Below, one piece after another: positions 10,502 to 18,705 of a stretch of DNA of 64,000 nt. The notes under the pieces were generated by a model. It was not told the origin of the DNA and did not search any database. It worked only from the letters and a program-made list of their open reading frames with translations. The translations under genes and the position numbers were made by a program. Where the stretch lies: NCBI RefSeq assembly GCF_000243415.2, contig NZ_KI912270.1:1054001-1118000 (forward strand). The letters run 5' to 3'. How positions within the stretch are numbered: position 1 is the first letter of the stretch; the number at the start of each line of letters is the position of its first letter. The stretch comes from Mycolicibacterium tusciae JS617 (GTDB lineage Bacteria > Actinomycetota > Actinomycetes > Mycobacteriales > Mycobacteriaceae).

Positions 10502-11170
10502 TCAACCGTGGCGGGCGGCGAGCCGGCGACGCACATAGTTCTTGAGTTCTGCGGAAAGCGCGTCGGCGGCTAGCAACTGCGGAAGTAGCTCGGGCTCCGA
10601 CATTTTGGCGCGGAATGCCAACCTGATCGTCACGTCGTGGTCGGGCCGGTCTTCGATCGAGATCGTGTCGCCGGCTTGCACCGTGCCCGGCGAGACAACC
10701 CGAAGGTATGCGCCGGGCTTAGCGGACTGAGTGAAGGTCTTCATCCAGCCACCGATGTCGAGAAATGCGGAGAAGGTTCGGCAGGGAGTACGGGGCGCGG
10801 ACACCTCGAGCAGCAGGCCCGATGTGCCGACGCGCCAACGTTCACCGATCCGCGCGTGCGTGACGTCGACGCCCGTGGTGGTGAGATTCTCGCCGAACAT
10901 TCCGTCGGTGAGCGGACGGTCGAGTTGCGTCTCCCACTCGTCGAGGTCCTCGCGGGCATAGGCGTAGACGGCCTGGTCGTCGCCGCCGTGCAGTTTCTGG
11001 TTGCCGATGATGTCACCGACCAGACCACTTCCTAGGCCGCTGCGCAGCGGCCCGGGCGATCGCACCACGACCGCCTCGGCTGTCGCCGATTTATCGATGC
11101 CGGTCTGCCTCGACGGCGCGTCGGGATTCGCGCGCACACGCGCCAGATTGACTGACAACACCTTTGACAC
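10502..11170 (-). CDS. MOSC-domain protein (YiiM-like)
   Basis: A 222-residue MOSC-domain protein. The N-terminal beta-barrel begins KVLSVNLARV, followed by GNQKLHGGDDQAVYAYAREDLDEWE and MFGENLTTTGVD. The conserved cysteine is in APRTPCRTFSAF (about residue 133), the proposed ligand of the molybdenum cofactor. A C-terminal helical tail (SAELKNYVRRRLAARHG) is also present. YiiM-type proteins reduce N-hydroxylated compounds using the Mo cofactor. It stands apart from the molybdenum-related cluster at 24-38 kb but would draw on the same cofactor. Confidence 0.87.
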   Translation of the reverse strand: MSKVLSVNLARVRANPDAPSRQTGIDKSATAEAVVVRSPGPLRSGLGSGLVGDIIGNQKLHGGDDQAVYAYAREDLDEWETQLDRPLTDGMFGENLTTTGVDVTHARIGERWRVGTSGLLLEVSAPRTPCRTFSAFLDIGGWMKTFTQSAKPGAYLRVVSPGTVQAGDTISIEDRPDHDVTIRLAFRAKMSEPELLPQLLAADALSAELKNYVRRRLAARHG

Positions 11171-11195
11171 GACTTCAGGGTAGTGGCGACGTTGG

Positions 11196-11315
11196 TCAGT
11201 TGCCCGGCGTGGCGTCCTGACCAGGAGGAGCGAACGCGGGGCTGCCGCCGATGATGCCCGCGGCCGCGATGCCCCCGATCGCCCGCCGCGAACACGTGCG
11301 AAGCGGTCCGTTCAT
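11196..11315 (-). CDS. 39-residue putative exported peptide
   Basis: A short ATG-initiated frame of 39 codons. The N-terminus is basic (RTCSRRA), followed by a Gly/Ala/Ile-rich hydrophobic stretch and SPAFAPPG, which looks like a signal-peptidase site; almost nothing would remain after cleavage. It lies between the MOSC gene and the DUF732 gene on the same strand. Small exported proteins like this are common in mycobacteria, but no homolog is recognised, so the call rests only on composition. Confidence 0.35.
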   Translation of the reverse strand: MNGPLRTCSRRAIGGIAAAGIIGGSPAFAPPGQDATPGN

Positions 11316-11342
11316 GTACTGAGTTTCCGAGGTACGCGGGTG

Positions 11343-11624
11343 TCAGCAGTCGAGTTGAACCACGGCCGCACTAACGATTTCCCCGGCAGCGGAAATCGAC
11401 ACGCCGAGATCGTTGCGCACCATGACGACCGCCTCCGATGCGGGCGTGCCGCTACCCAGGACGCTGCAGATCTTGGCGCCCTCGGTGCGCAGCTGTTGGT
11501 CAGTGAGGAACGCATAGCTGGTCTGCATCGTCCGAACGAATTCGTCTTCATCCGCCGCAGCGGGGGCGGCAAACGCGACGGCTGCAGGAACGACCGCCAC
11601 GAGGGCCCCGACCATGTACTTCAA
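11343..11624 (-). CDS. DUF732-family secreted protein
   Basis: A 93-residue protein with a signal peptide (residues 1-24, cleaved near APAAADE) and a DUF732 domain: DEDEFVRTMQ, then AKICSVLGSG with one conserved cysteine and a second cysteine at the extreme C-terminus (VVQLDC), probably forming a disulfide. DUF732 proteins are small mycobacterial exported proteins of unknown function. Confidence 0.85.
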   Translation of the reverse strand: MKYMVGALVAVVPAAVAFAAPAAADEDEFVRTMQTSYAFLTDQQLRTEGAKICSVLGSGTPASEAVVMVRNDLGVSISAAGEIVSAAVVQLDC

Positions 11625-11898
11625 AACTCAAACACCTCCGGAACATGCGTGATCTCGCCGCACTCGTCGTGAGCGTCGCGGACTGGTGGATCACGGATTA
11701 CGCTTCGGCGCTCGACCCCCTCGATGCGCCGGCAGACAGAAACTTTCATTGCGTTACGTCTCGCTCAGCCTAATGCCTGGACCGAGCTTTAGCGGAATAA
11801 CCATTAACTTAAGTCGACCTTCTACAAGCCTAGCCTAACTGTACTACCACACGTAGTATTCGTGCCAAGCGTGGATGAACCATCCTCGGAGGTATGCC
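11625..11898. other. divergent intergenic region, AT-enriched
   Basis: 274 bp between the DUF732 gene and the divergent DUF4383-like gene, clearly more AT-rich than the surroundings at about 11750-11860. It holds a 6-bp-arm dyad at 11842-11858 (separate entry) and, on the minus strand at about 11825-11841, a stretch reading TTAGGCTAGGCTTG that resembles one half of an IdeR iron box but lacks the second half. No gene seen. Confidence 0.5.
11842..11858. promoter_or_regulatory. palindrome TACTAC-N5-GTAGTA
   Basis: A perfect 6-bp dyad separated by CACAC, 40 bp upstream of the GTG start of the DUF4383-like gene. The arms equal those of BlaI/MecI-type operators, but those have a 4-bp spacer, not 5, so the match to that family is only suggestive. 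It is probably the operator for the downstream membrane protein. Confidence 0.45.
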
Positions 11899-12354
11899 GT
11901 GAAGTGGAGTTTTGCGCAGTTCGGACTGCTGATCATCTGTGTGTTTCACGTCGTGCAGGCTGTGATCGGGTTCATCGCGGAACCGAGCTTCGCAACGGGA
12001 CCCGACGCGCCGACGGTCCAGATCCTTGGGATGGACTACAACGGCTGGCATGCCGTGGCCGGGCTTGCGCTGTTCGCGCCCGGCCTGCTGTTCGCGATCC
12101 GCAAATCGTGGTCGGTGCTGTACCTGCTCGTGGCGGGGGTGGCCGGGGCACTTCCGGGTATCTGGGCGTTCTTCTCGAATCAGGTCGCCTACATCTTCGC
12201 GTTTCCCAACAACATCACCGACGCGATAGTGCACATGGTGACGGCGGCAGTGATGATCGCGGTCGCCGCCGTGCAGATCCGCCGCGATGGTGGTCTGCGA
12301 AATTCGCTGGCCGACCTTCGCAGGCCGAGCGCCGCATCGATGGATCCTTCGTAG
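11899..12354 (+). CDS. DUF4383-like four-helix membrane protein
   Basis: A 151-residue membrane protein with four hydrophobic segments (about residues 5-25, 50-68, 75-95 and 105-130). The typical pattern is FHVVQAVIGF near the start, NGWHAVAGLALFAPGL in the middle and NITDAIVHMVTAAVMI near the end, as in DUF4383 proteins. I prefer the GTG at 11899 because GGAGG lies 6 bp upstream; an ATG at 11875 is in frame but has no ribosome site. Function unknown. A palindrome 40 bp upstream suggests regulated expression. Confidence 0.72.
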   Translation: MKWSFAQFGLLIICVFHVVQAVIGFIAEPSFATGPDAPTVQILGMDYNGWHAVAGLALFAPGLLFAIRKSWSVLYLLVAGVAGALPGIWAFFSNQVAYIFAFPNNITDAIVHMVTAAVMIAVAAVQIRRDGGLRNSLADLRRPSAASMDPS

Positions 12355-12539
12355 CTGTTCATGGGGTACTCCGTTCGGTGGGACACGCTGACGGCGCCGT
12401 GCGCCGAGTACAAACCGTCGCGGCGCCTATCGATCCCAACGGACGCCGCTTGCGATGTTGGGATCGGTAGCGCGGTGGCCGTCGTGTACTTGCGTTCGCG
12501 ATGCCGCCAACGCGCGGCGCATGACCAAAAGGGACCGAC

Positions 12540-12950
12540 ATGAAAACCACTCACATTCGCAGGCGGATCGTCGCCGGGGGACTGATGGCGTTAGGCGTTG
12601 CGGTTGCCGGGTCGGGATTGGCCCCAGTTAGCGCACAAGCCCTTCCCGACGCACCGGTGCCGATGAGGGGTGCGTGGCCCGGGTGCCCGGAAGACAACCC
12701 CTCCGGTCCATGTCATTGGTGTCCAGGGGATCCGCCGGTGCAGACCGGCAATCTTCGTGTGAACCCGGTGATTTGGGACAACAACGTCTGTCACACGTAC
12801 TGGTACGTCTATCACGGGCAGGGCAATGTCGCTCAAAACATTTTCGAGGGCGAGGTGCCACCACCACCGCCGCCGCCACCGCCGAACTTCACGCCGCCCC
12901 TCCCTCCGGGGTGGTGCTGGTCTCTCTTCATTCCTGGCCCCTGCCCGTGA
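12540..12950 (+). CDS. proline-rich secreted protein
   Basis: A 136-residue exported protein with an RRR-containing signal peptide (MKTTHIRRRIVAGGLMALG..., cleaved near SAQALP). The mature part has four cysteines in the first half (PGCPEDNPSGPCHWCPG, then NVCHTYWYVYHGQGNVAQN), a run of nine prolines at about residue 107, and two more cysteines at the end (PGWCWSLF, PGPCP). This layout is common in mycobacterial cell-wall proteins of unknown function. The 185 bp upstream contain no other gene. Confidence 0.75.
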   Translation: MKTTHIRRRIVAGGLMALGVAVAGSGLAPVSAQALPDAPVPMRGAWPGCPEDNPSGPCHWCPGDPPVQTGNLRVNPVIWDNNVCHTYWYVYHGQGNVAQNIFEGEVPPPPPPPPPNFTPPLPPGWCWSLFIPGPCP

Positions 12951-12963
12951 CGGCGCGCGGCCG

Positions 12964-14916
12964 CTAGTCGCCCGTGCGCTCGAACTCGTCGGTGAAATCC
13001 CCACCGCCGGCGCAAGCGCCACCGGCCGATATGATTTGGCTTCCGCGCCCGGTCAGCAGGGCGATCGGATCGTCTAACTGCGGGGGCATCGGATACTCGG
13101 CGTTGATCGTCGACTGCGCCGTGCCGCCGCCGGGGCACATGGTGGTTCCTGCTTCGTTGCGCGTCCACTTGTCATCCTCGAATATCAGCGTGACGACGCC
13201 GTCTACTGCATGGAACAGGCTCATGCACCGATCGCCGGTGCGGAGGCAGTAAGTGTTGGCGGACAGCACCTTTCCGCGGACGACATTGCCATTGGCGAAT
13301 GTTGTGGTCTGCTGGTAGCTGCCGTGCAGTGCTTCGGCCGGCGTGACCGCGCGCGGCGGGAGGACGGCGGGATCGGGAACCTTGTTGGGGTCGGGGTCGC
13401 CGGTACGGGTGAATTTCACTGTGCGTTTGGCGGCGCAGGCGCCGTTCGTCGAAGCCCTGATGGTTTCACCGGACAAGGTGCCGTCGGGATGCGGTTGCAG
13501 TGTGAACACCACCCAGAGCTCTTCGGGTTGGTCGCCGCTGCACTGTGCTGAGGCCAGGCCGACGGCCACCCACGTGCCGCCCAACTGATCGAAAGTCAGG
13601 TTCGACAGCAGGGCCATACCGACGCCACTGACGTTGGCCGCCGTCGCGACACAACCGCTGGCACCACATTCCGACCGGACGGCCCAATTACTGGTCGTTG
13701 CAGGCGCATTCGGAACCGTCTTGCCTTCCAGGTCCGTTCCGGGGCCGTAGTCGGCAGTGTAGTTGCCGGTGAATTCACTTCCACTCGGCGAGGTGGACGC
13801 TGAGGTAGCGGTGGACCCGTCGCGCCCAGTGAACTCCACGACGGCGACCACACCGGCGACCACGATGAGGGTGGCGACGAAAACCAGCGCACCGACAAGC
13901 AGTCCACGGTTTCGCCCGGGACTCTTCGGTGGCGGGGCCATCGTTGGCACGTGAATATTCGGCGCGCTGACCTGCGGGTACGAATACACCGGTGCGCTGC
14001 GCTGTGGTTGCGCCCACGATTGTTGCGGCAGCATCGGTGAGCTCGGAGGTCCGGCCTGACCGACCGCGGGCGGTGGGACTTGTGTACCGCTGGGTTGGCT
14101 TGGCCGGGTGATGACTTCCTTTGCGGCGGAGGCCATCTCGACGGCACTGGGATAGCGGTCCGACGGTTGTTTGGCCAGGCCGGTGGCGATCACCGCGTCC
14201 AACGCCGTCGGGATGGTTCGGCTGATATCGGACGGTCTCGGAGGTGGCATGAAGATGTGCCCGCTGGCGACCCGCTCAAAGGTGTCACCGGGGAACGGCT
14301 GCTGGCCGGTCAGGCATTCGTAGAGCACACAGGCCAGCGCGTAGATGTCGGAGCTGGGGTTGATCTGGTCGGCCTTGAAACGCTCCGGGGCCATGTAGGC
14401 CCACGTGCCGATGGCCGCACCGGTCTGAGTGACGCCGTCCTCGGCGGTGCGGGCGATCCCGAAGTCGATGAGATATGCGAAGTCGTTGTCATCGATGAGG
14501 ATGTTCGACGGTTTGACGTCGCGGTGTACGAGTCCCGTCTGGTGGGCCGCGTGCAGTGCCGCGGCGATCTGCTCGATGATCGCGACCGCGCGAGGCGGCG
14601 TCAGCGGACCGTCGTCGAGCAGGGTGTGCAGGTCGGTGCCGGCAATGAGCCGCATCGTCACGTACAGCCGACCGTCGATTTCGCCGAAGTCGTAGATCGG
14701 TACGACGTGGCGGTCGTCCAGACGTGCCGCGGCGCGGACTTCCCGGCGGAATCGCTGCTCGAATTCTGGGTCTTCACTCAGATTCGAGAGCAGCATCTTG
14801 AGGGCCACGACGCGGTCGATCTGGCTGTCGTAGGCGCGCCAAACCTCGCCCATTCCGCCGCGACCGATCAACTCGATCAACTGGTAACGACCGAATGGCG
14901 TGCCTTCCACCGGCAT
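12964..14916 (-). CDS. transmembrane Ser/Thr protein kinase, PknD/E/H clade
   Basis: A 650-residue receptor-like kinase. Residues 10-270 are the Hanks-type catalytic domain: glycine loop IGRGGMGEVW, lysine in VALKML, HRDVKPSNIL, DFGIARTAEDG and GTWAYMAPERF. A proline-rich juxtamembrane linker (about 280-340) leads to one membrane helix (GLLVGALVFVATLIVVAGVV, about 345-365). The extracellular part (about 370-650) has six or more cysteines and two internally similar segments, each with a strand followed by SGETIRAS- or RGKVLSAN-like motifs. The catalytic sequence is closest to the PknE/PknH type, but the sensor domain is neither the DsbG-like domain of PknE nor clearly that of PknH. Likely autophosphorylating sensor at the membrane; ligand unknown. 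Confidence 0.88.
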   Translation of the reverse strand: MPVEGTPFGRYQLIELIGRGGMGEVWRAYDSQIDRVVALKMLLSNLSEDPEFEQRFRREVRAAARLDDRHVVPIYDFGEIDGRLYVTMRLIAGTDLHTLLDDGPLTPPRAVAIIEQIAAALHAAHQTGLVHRDVKPSNILIDDNDFAYLIDFGIARTAEDGVTQTGAAIGTWAYMAPERFKADQINPSSDIYALACVLYECLTGQQPFPGDTFERVASGHIFMPPPRPSDISRTIPTALDAVIATGLAKQPSDRYPSAVEMASAAKEVITRPSQPSGTQVPPPAVGQAGPPSSPMLPQQSWAQPQRSAPVYSYPQVSAPNIHVPTMAPPPKSPGRNRGLLVGALVFVATLIVVAGVVAVVEFTGRDGSTATSASTSPSGSEFTGNYTADYGPGTDLEGKTVPNAPATTSNWAVRSECGASGCVATAANVSGVGMALLSNLTFDQLGGTWVAVGLASAQCSGDQPEELWVVFTLQPHPDGTLSGETIRASTNGACAAKRTVKFTRTGDPDPNKVPDPAVLPPRAVTPAEALHGSYQQTTTFANGNVVRGKVLSANTYCLRTGDRCMSLFHAVDGVVTLIFEDDKWTRNEAGTTMCPGGGTAQSTINAEYPMPPQLDDPIALLTGRGSQIISAGGACAGGGDFTDEFERTGD

Positions 14917-14963
14917 ACGATAACGGCCACTCGCCCGAATTATCCCGATAGGAACCGAACCCG

Positions 14964-15083
14964 ATGTCTGACAAGACCGACCACCGCCCTCCGCGGGCCG
15001 GCGCCGGGGAGAAAGAGACGGGCCGGCATGCCGGTCACGCCGACATCCTGCGCGAGCAGATAGACGGCTCGACCGGTCGCTAG
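14964..15083 (+). CDS. 39-residue hydrophilic small protein
   Basis: A short frame starting at ATG 14964 with AGGAA about 8 bp upstream. The product is charged and hydrophilic (MSDKTDHRPPRAGAGEKE..., ending EQIDGSTGR). It is divergent from the kinase, 47 bp away, and its stop overlaps the stop of the FKBP lipoprotein by four bases. No homolog is recognised. The position in the only free slot between two genes, together with the ribosome site, supports it modestly. Confidence 0.45.
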   Translation: MSDKTDHRPPRAGAGEKETGRHAGHADILREQIDGSTGR

Positions 15084-15730
15084 CCCGCCGCGTCGAGGAT
15101 CTTGATCGCGAAGACGAGGGTGTCGCCGGGCAGAATTCCCGCTGCGGGCTGACCGTCCGCGTAGCCGTCGGCCGACGTCATCGCGACCGCCACAGTGGAT
15201 CCGACTTTCTGTCCTGCGATGGCCTTCTGGAAGCCCGCCACCACGCCGGTGAGCGGAAACTCTTCGGGAGCGCCTCGCTCGTAGCTGCTGTCGAACACCG
15301 AGCCGTCACGTCCATTGACGCCCATATAGCAAACCGAAACCGTTGCCGTGGGTGAGACGACCGGCCCGTCGCCCGCTTGCAACGTGTGCACCTGGGTCTC
15401 GGTCACGGTGAACGGAGTGCCCACCTTTATATCTGGCGCCGTCGTATCTGTGGAACCGGTGACCGCGACGTTGCCGGTGGCGCCCTCCAGCGTCCACTCG
15501 GGTGTGCCGCCGGCGCCGGGCGTCGTTGGGCACGTGGCGGCTGCCGCCCCCGGTGGCGGCGCGGCCGGCATCTGGCTTTCGACCGAATACAAGTCCGCGG
15601 GTTCGGTGGTGGACGTGCTCGCAGATGACGCTTCGGGTTCGGAGTCGGAGCCGCACGCGACGAGCGTTGTCACGAGCGCGGCGGCAATGCCCGCGAGCGC
15701 GACGGTTGAAGACAGACGGGGGGAATTCAC
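15080..15730 (-). CDS. FKBP-type peptidyl-prolyl isomerase lipoprotein
   Basis: A 216-residue exported FKBP-like protein. The signal peptide ends in the lipobox LVAC, followed by a Ser/Thr/Pro-rich linker. The FKBP domain is in the C-terminal half: VSVCYMGVNGRDGSVFDSSY, then FPLTGVVAGFQKAIAGQKVGSTV and ILPGDTLVFAIKIL. Several usual aromatic active-site residues are retained (Y and F of YMG...VFDSS), but the domain also has inserted residues. It should catalyse proline isomerisation or act as a chaperone at the outer face of the membrane. The GTG at 15728-15730 is preferred because the longer in-frame start would put a cysteine-rich stretch before the signal peptide. Confidence 0.83.
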   Translation of the reverse strand: MNSPRLSSTVALAGIAAALVTTLVACGSDSEPEASSASTSTTEPADLYSVESQMPAAPPPGAAAATCPTTPGAGGTPEWTLEGATGNVAVTGSTDTTAPDIKVGTPFTVTETQVHTLQAGDGPVVSPTATVSVCYMGVNGRDGSVFDSSYERGAPEEFPLTGVVAGFQKAIAGQKVGSTVAVAMTSADGYADGQPAAGILPGDTLVFAIKILDAAG

Positions 15731-15790
15731 GGTCGCCACGCTACAGCCGCATTGCGCCTTCACCGCCGGTAGGTGGTTGTCCTGCTGGTT

Positions 15791-16132
15791 TTAGCAGAAC
15801 TGGTACTCCACATCCCAGTAGTCGCCTGCCCACCTGGCGGCGAATGGGCCGCCCAGTCCCGGGTTGGCGTCGTGAATCATCCCCGTGCCACCTTCCGGCG
15901 TGAAGCCGGGCAGGTCCCAGGTGAGTGACTCGAAGGCAGGGGAGAGCTCGGGAGTGCAGTTCATCTGCTTGACGATGTAGCCGTCCGCGATCGCGAACTC
16001 CGCATTGTCCTGCGTCTGTACCGGGGTATAGGGGTCCGCGCCCGCAGCGGCCGCGTGGGTGAGGAGTGCGCCGACGGTGACCGCGGCTGCGGACAGCACG
16101 GCCACAACCTCGGCGTGGAATGACTTCCGCAT
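15791..16132 (-). CDS. small secreted protein of unknown function
   Basis: A 113-residue protein with a signal peptide (residues 1-32, cleaved near AAAAGADP). The mature part is about 80 residues with two cysteines (MNCTPE and the C-terminal YQFC) that could form a disulfide, and aromatic-rich stretches (ARWAGDYWDVEYQFC). It resembles exported mycobacterial proteins seen only in this genus. The gene ends 60 bp from the start of the FKBP gene in the same direction. Confidence 0.72.
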   Translation of the reverse strand: MRKSFHAEVVAVLSAAAVTVGALLTHAAAAGADPYTPVQTQDNAEFAIADGYIVKQMNCTPELSPAFESLTWDLPGFTPEGGTGMIHDANPGLGGPFAARWAGDYWDVEYQFC

Positions 16133-16266
16133 GACTGCTCCCTGATCTTGATGTTGTCAGGAGTATCCACCGCAGGCGCGGTCAGCGTTCACGAAACGGA
16201 CGGCTGACGATGAGTGACGATGAGATTGTCCCGCCATGACGGTCTATGTCACGAGAGCGATACGAA

Positions 16267-17127
16267 ATGAAAGGGTCGAGAAAGTTGGGAAGCACGCCGT
16301 CGCGCACAGGCCATCTTCCGATCAACGGGCTGAACCTCTATCACGAGGTGTACGGCGAATTCGGCACGTCGAAGCCGCCGTTGTTATTGATTCCCGGTGC
16401 GTTCATGGCCGCCGACTCGATGCCTGACTGGGTTGAGCTGTTCGCACGCGAGCGCGCCGTGATCGTATTCGACCAACAAGGACACGGCCGCACCCCGGAT
16501 ACGTCACGGGGGATGTCGTACGAGCAGTTCGCCGACGATGCTGCGGAGTTGTTGCGCGCGTTGAAGGTCGAGCGCGCCGATGTGATGGGTTACTCGCAAG
16601 GCGGCGGTGTCGCGTTGCAACTCGCGATCCGCCACCCCGCGATGGTGAACAAGTTGGTCTCGATGTCGGCCACCTTCCGCAAGGACGGCTGGTACCCGGC
16701 GGTGTTCGAATCCATCGGGGGACTCACTGCCAACGATTTCGCGGGCACAGCAGTCGAGGCGGCTTTCAAGGAGCACACGCCGGATGTCAAGGCCTACGAC
16801 GCTTACCTCGAGAAGATGAAGGTGTTGAACGTCAACGACCAGAATATCAGCGACGAGGAGATGCGGTCGATCTCCGCCAAGACGATGGTGATCGTCGGTG
16901 ACGCGGACGGCGTGACGCTCGAACATGCGCTGGCGATGTTCACGCTGCGTGGTGGAGGCGATGAGGAGGCAGCTGCCTCGGGGGTGTTGCAGAAGGTTCC
17001 GGATGCACGCTTGGTGGTGCTTCCGGCGATGTCCCATATCGGTCTGTCGGGGGAGTCGGAGTTGTTGGTTCCCTTGGTGAGCCGGTTCCTCGATGACGTG
17101 CCGCCGACGATCCCGGAGCTCTTCTAG
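16267..17127 (+). CDS. alpha/beta hydrolase
   Basis: A 286-residue alpha/beta hydrolase. The oxyanion region is LLIPGAFMAADSM, the DQQGHGRTPD segment follows strand 4, and the nucleophile elbow is GYSQGG (serine at about residue 110). The catalytic aspartate is probably in VIVGDADGVT and the histidine in MSHIGLSG. An extended N-terminus from ATG 16246 is possible; I chose 16267 because GAGAG lies at a suitable distance. The substrate cannot be inferred. It stands alone between oppositely oriented genes. Confidence 0.85.
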   Translation: MKGSRKLGSTPSRTGHLPINGLNLYHEVYGEFGTSKPPLLLIPGAFMAADSMPDWVELFARERAVIVFDQQGHGRTPDTSRGMSYEQFADDAAELLRALKVERADVMGYSQGGGVALQLAIRHPAMVNKLVSMSATFRKDGWYPAVFESIGGLTANDFAGTAVEAAFKEHTPDVKAYDAYLEKMKVLNVNDQNISDEEMRSISAKTMVIVGDADGVTLEHALAMFTLRGGGDEEAAASGVLQKVPDARLVVLPAMSHIGLSGESELLVPLVSRFLDDVPPTIPELF

Positions 17128-17179
17128 CCGGGAGTGACGGATGCGCGCGGTCACGTGAGCTCAGGCCGCGGGCATACGG

Positions 17180-18073
17180 CTATCCGTCATTACGGTGCTC
17201 TGTTGCGAACTGGCGGATACATGCATTCACCTCGTCAGGAACCTCGGCCGGCAAGGCGTGTGAGGCGTCGGGCCACAGGTGATACCGCCACGCGGGCACC
17301 ACCGAATGCATCCGCTCGAGCGCCTTGTTCGAGTCGTGAATAGTGTTGCCTGCCAGAAGAACTTGGACCGGAAGGCGCACCGAACGCAGCAAACGGTCAC
17401 TCGGGAAGCGCACTGGCGCAGTGCGCACGGGTGGCGCGAAGGCGGCGAACCCCTCGATGAACAATCCGGTGAGGTTATCGATAGAACTGCCTGGTGCGGG
17501 GTCACCCAAGATCCACGCCGCGGCGCGTCGAGCTCGCAGGGAACGCGGACGCGAAAAAAGCCCGAGACTTCGCCAGAATCTCGAATAGAGTCGCGTCATC
17601 GTGTGGGCCGGATCAACCAGTGTCACGGTCGCCAACCGATCGGGCAGTCGCGCAGCGGTGTGTGTGGCGAGCCAACCGCCGTAGGAATGGCCAACCTAAT
17701 GCACGTCGCGCAGTCCCAGCCCCTCGAGGACCGCGTCAATGCTGCGCGCGCAGTCAGCGGTACTGAACATCGCTCTCGACTGAAGGCTCGCTCCGGGCTG
17801 ACCCAACATATCCATCGCATAGACGGTGAAATCGCTTTTCAAGCCCGCGACTTGGCCCCACCACATCGCCGAGGTCAGGAAAAAGCCGTGTATCAGTACA
17901 GCGGGTACACCGTGTTTCGGGCCGTGTTGGTACACCCTGACCGTGCCGAAGGTCGTTGGAACGTCGTGCACGACGTCCGGCCTCGGACTCAATGACCGAA
18001 CCTCGTCATACGCTGCCAAGTACTGCCGTCGTGCGTCCGCGTTCCTGAACCCACCGTGAGCCGAGCCCAACAA
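17180..18073 (-). pseudogene. alpha/beta hydrolase interrupted by an in-frame amber codon
   Basis: A 297-codon alpha/beta hydrolase gene. A TTG start at 18071-18073 follows GGAGG. Codons read through VPAVLIHGFFLTSAMWWGQ and AMDMLGQPGAS, then TAG at 17696-17698 interrupts the frame one residue before the nucleophile elbow VGHSYGGW. The same frame resumes without any shift and continues to the C-terminus, with the catalytic aspartate/histidine region DASHALPAE. A single base change (probably TTG or CTG leucine to TAG) accounts for the break. Both halves are otherwise well preserved, so the mutation is recent, or a base-calling error. Confidence 0.82.
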
Positions 18074-18172
18074 GTAATCCTCCGGTCACGCGACGTCGTG
18101 CCACCGGGGACGCGGTGCGTCCGAGATCGGCGGCGGGCCGATCGACCCTATCCCCGGTTACCGTGGTTCGTC

Positions 18173-18694
18173 ATGGCTCTGTTGGCGGTCGCGGTTATCG
18201 GCCAGTCGGACTGTGAGCACATCGCCGGCACCACGTTGGCCCAGCCGGTCCTAGCGATCACCAGCCTGGCCTACGTTGCGGTGGGCGGCGCGGTGCTGTG
18301 CTGGGCGGTGCGAGACAAGGCACTGCTGGCTTCGGTAGCCGCAGTGGTGCTCGGCGCCGTCGGATTGGGCAGCTTCGTCTACCACGGGCCACAGCCGTCA
18401 TGGGCGGGTCCTGCACACGACTGGCCGATCATCGCGCTTTCAGCGGTGTACGCCTTGGGTCTCGTACGAAGCGCTCGTAGTCAGTGGCGGGTGTGGATGG
18501 CAGCGGCGGGGATCCTTGCGTTCGCTCTTCTTGCCTACGCGGCGGGCCGTTCGGCTTCGCCGCTGTGCCGTCCCGAAAGTCTGTTGCAGTTCCACGGCGC
18601 ATGGCATGTCCTTACTGCGGCCGCGGCCGGGTGCGCCGCCGTGGCGATGGGGCGCCGACGTGAGGGCGCGGTGGCCACTCACGATCGGCGCTGA
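18173..18694 (+). CDS. CREST-superfamily-like (alkaline ceramidase-like) membrane protein
   Basis: A roughly 173-residue membrane protein with six hydrophobic segments. The residues that define the CREST superfamily of membrane hydrolases appear in the right order: Ser and His in GSFVYHGP (about residue 66), His-Asp in GPAHDWPI (about residue 79), and two histidines in FHGAWHVLT near the C-terminus. In relatives these hold a zinc ion and cleave amide bonds in lipids. The ATG at 18173 is chosen because upstream codons are arginine-rich and do not look like protein. A bifurcating assignment to plain membrane protein is possible, since overall similarity is weak. Confidence 0.6.
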   Translation: MALLAVAVIGQSDCEHIAGTTLAQPVLAITSLAYVAVGGAVLCWAVRDKALLASVAAVVLGAVGLGSFVYHGPQPSWAGPAHDWPIIALSAVYALGLVRSARSQWRVWMAAAGILAFALLAYAAGRSASPLCRPESLLQFHGAWHVLTAAAAGCAAVAMGRRREGAVATHDRR

Positions 18695-18705
18695 TCCAAC
18701 CTATT

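Noticed and set aside
11821..11845. IdeR iron box
   Set aside because: Only one half resembles the consensus (TTAGGCTAGGCT); the second half is missing.
14080..15063. Long plus-strand frame of 327 codons
   Set aside because: Antisense of the kinase gene; high GC in third positions opens such frames. Composition (R/H/G-rich) is not protein-like.
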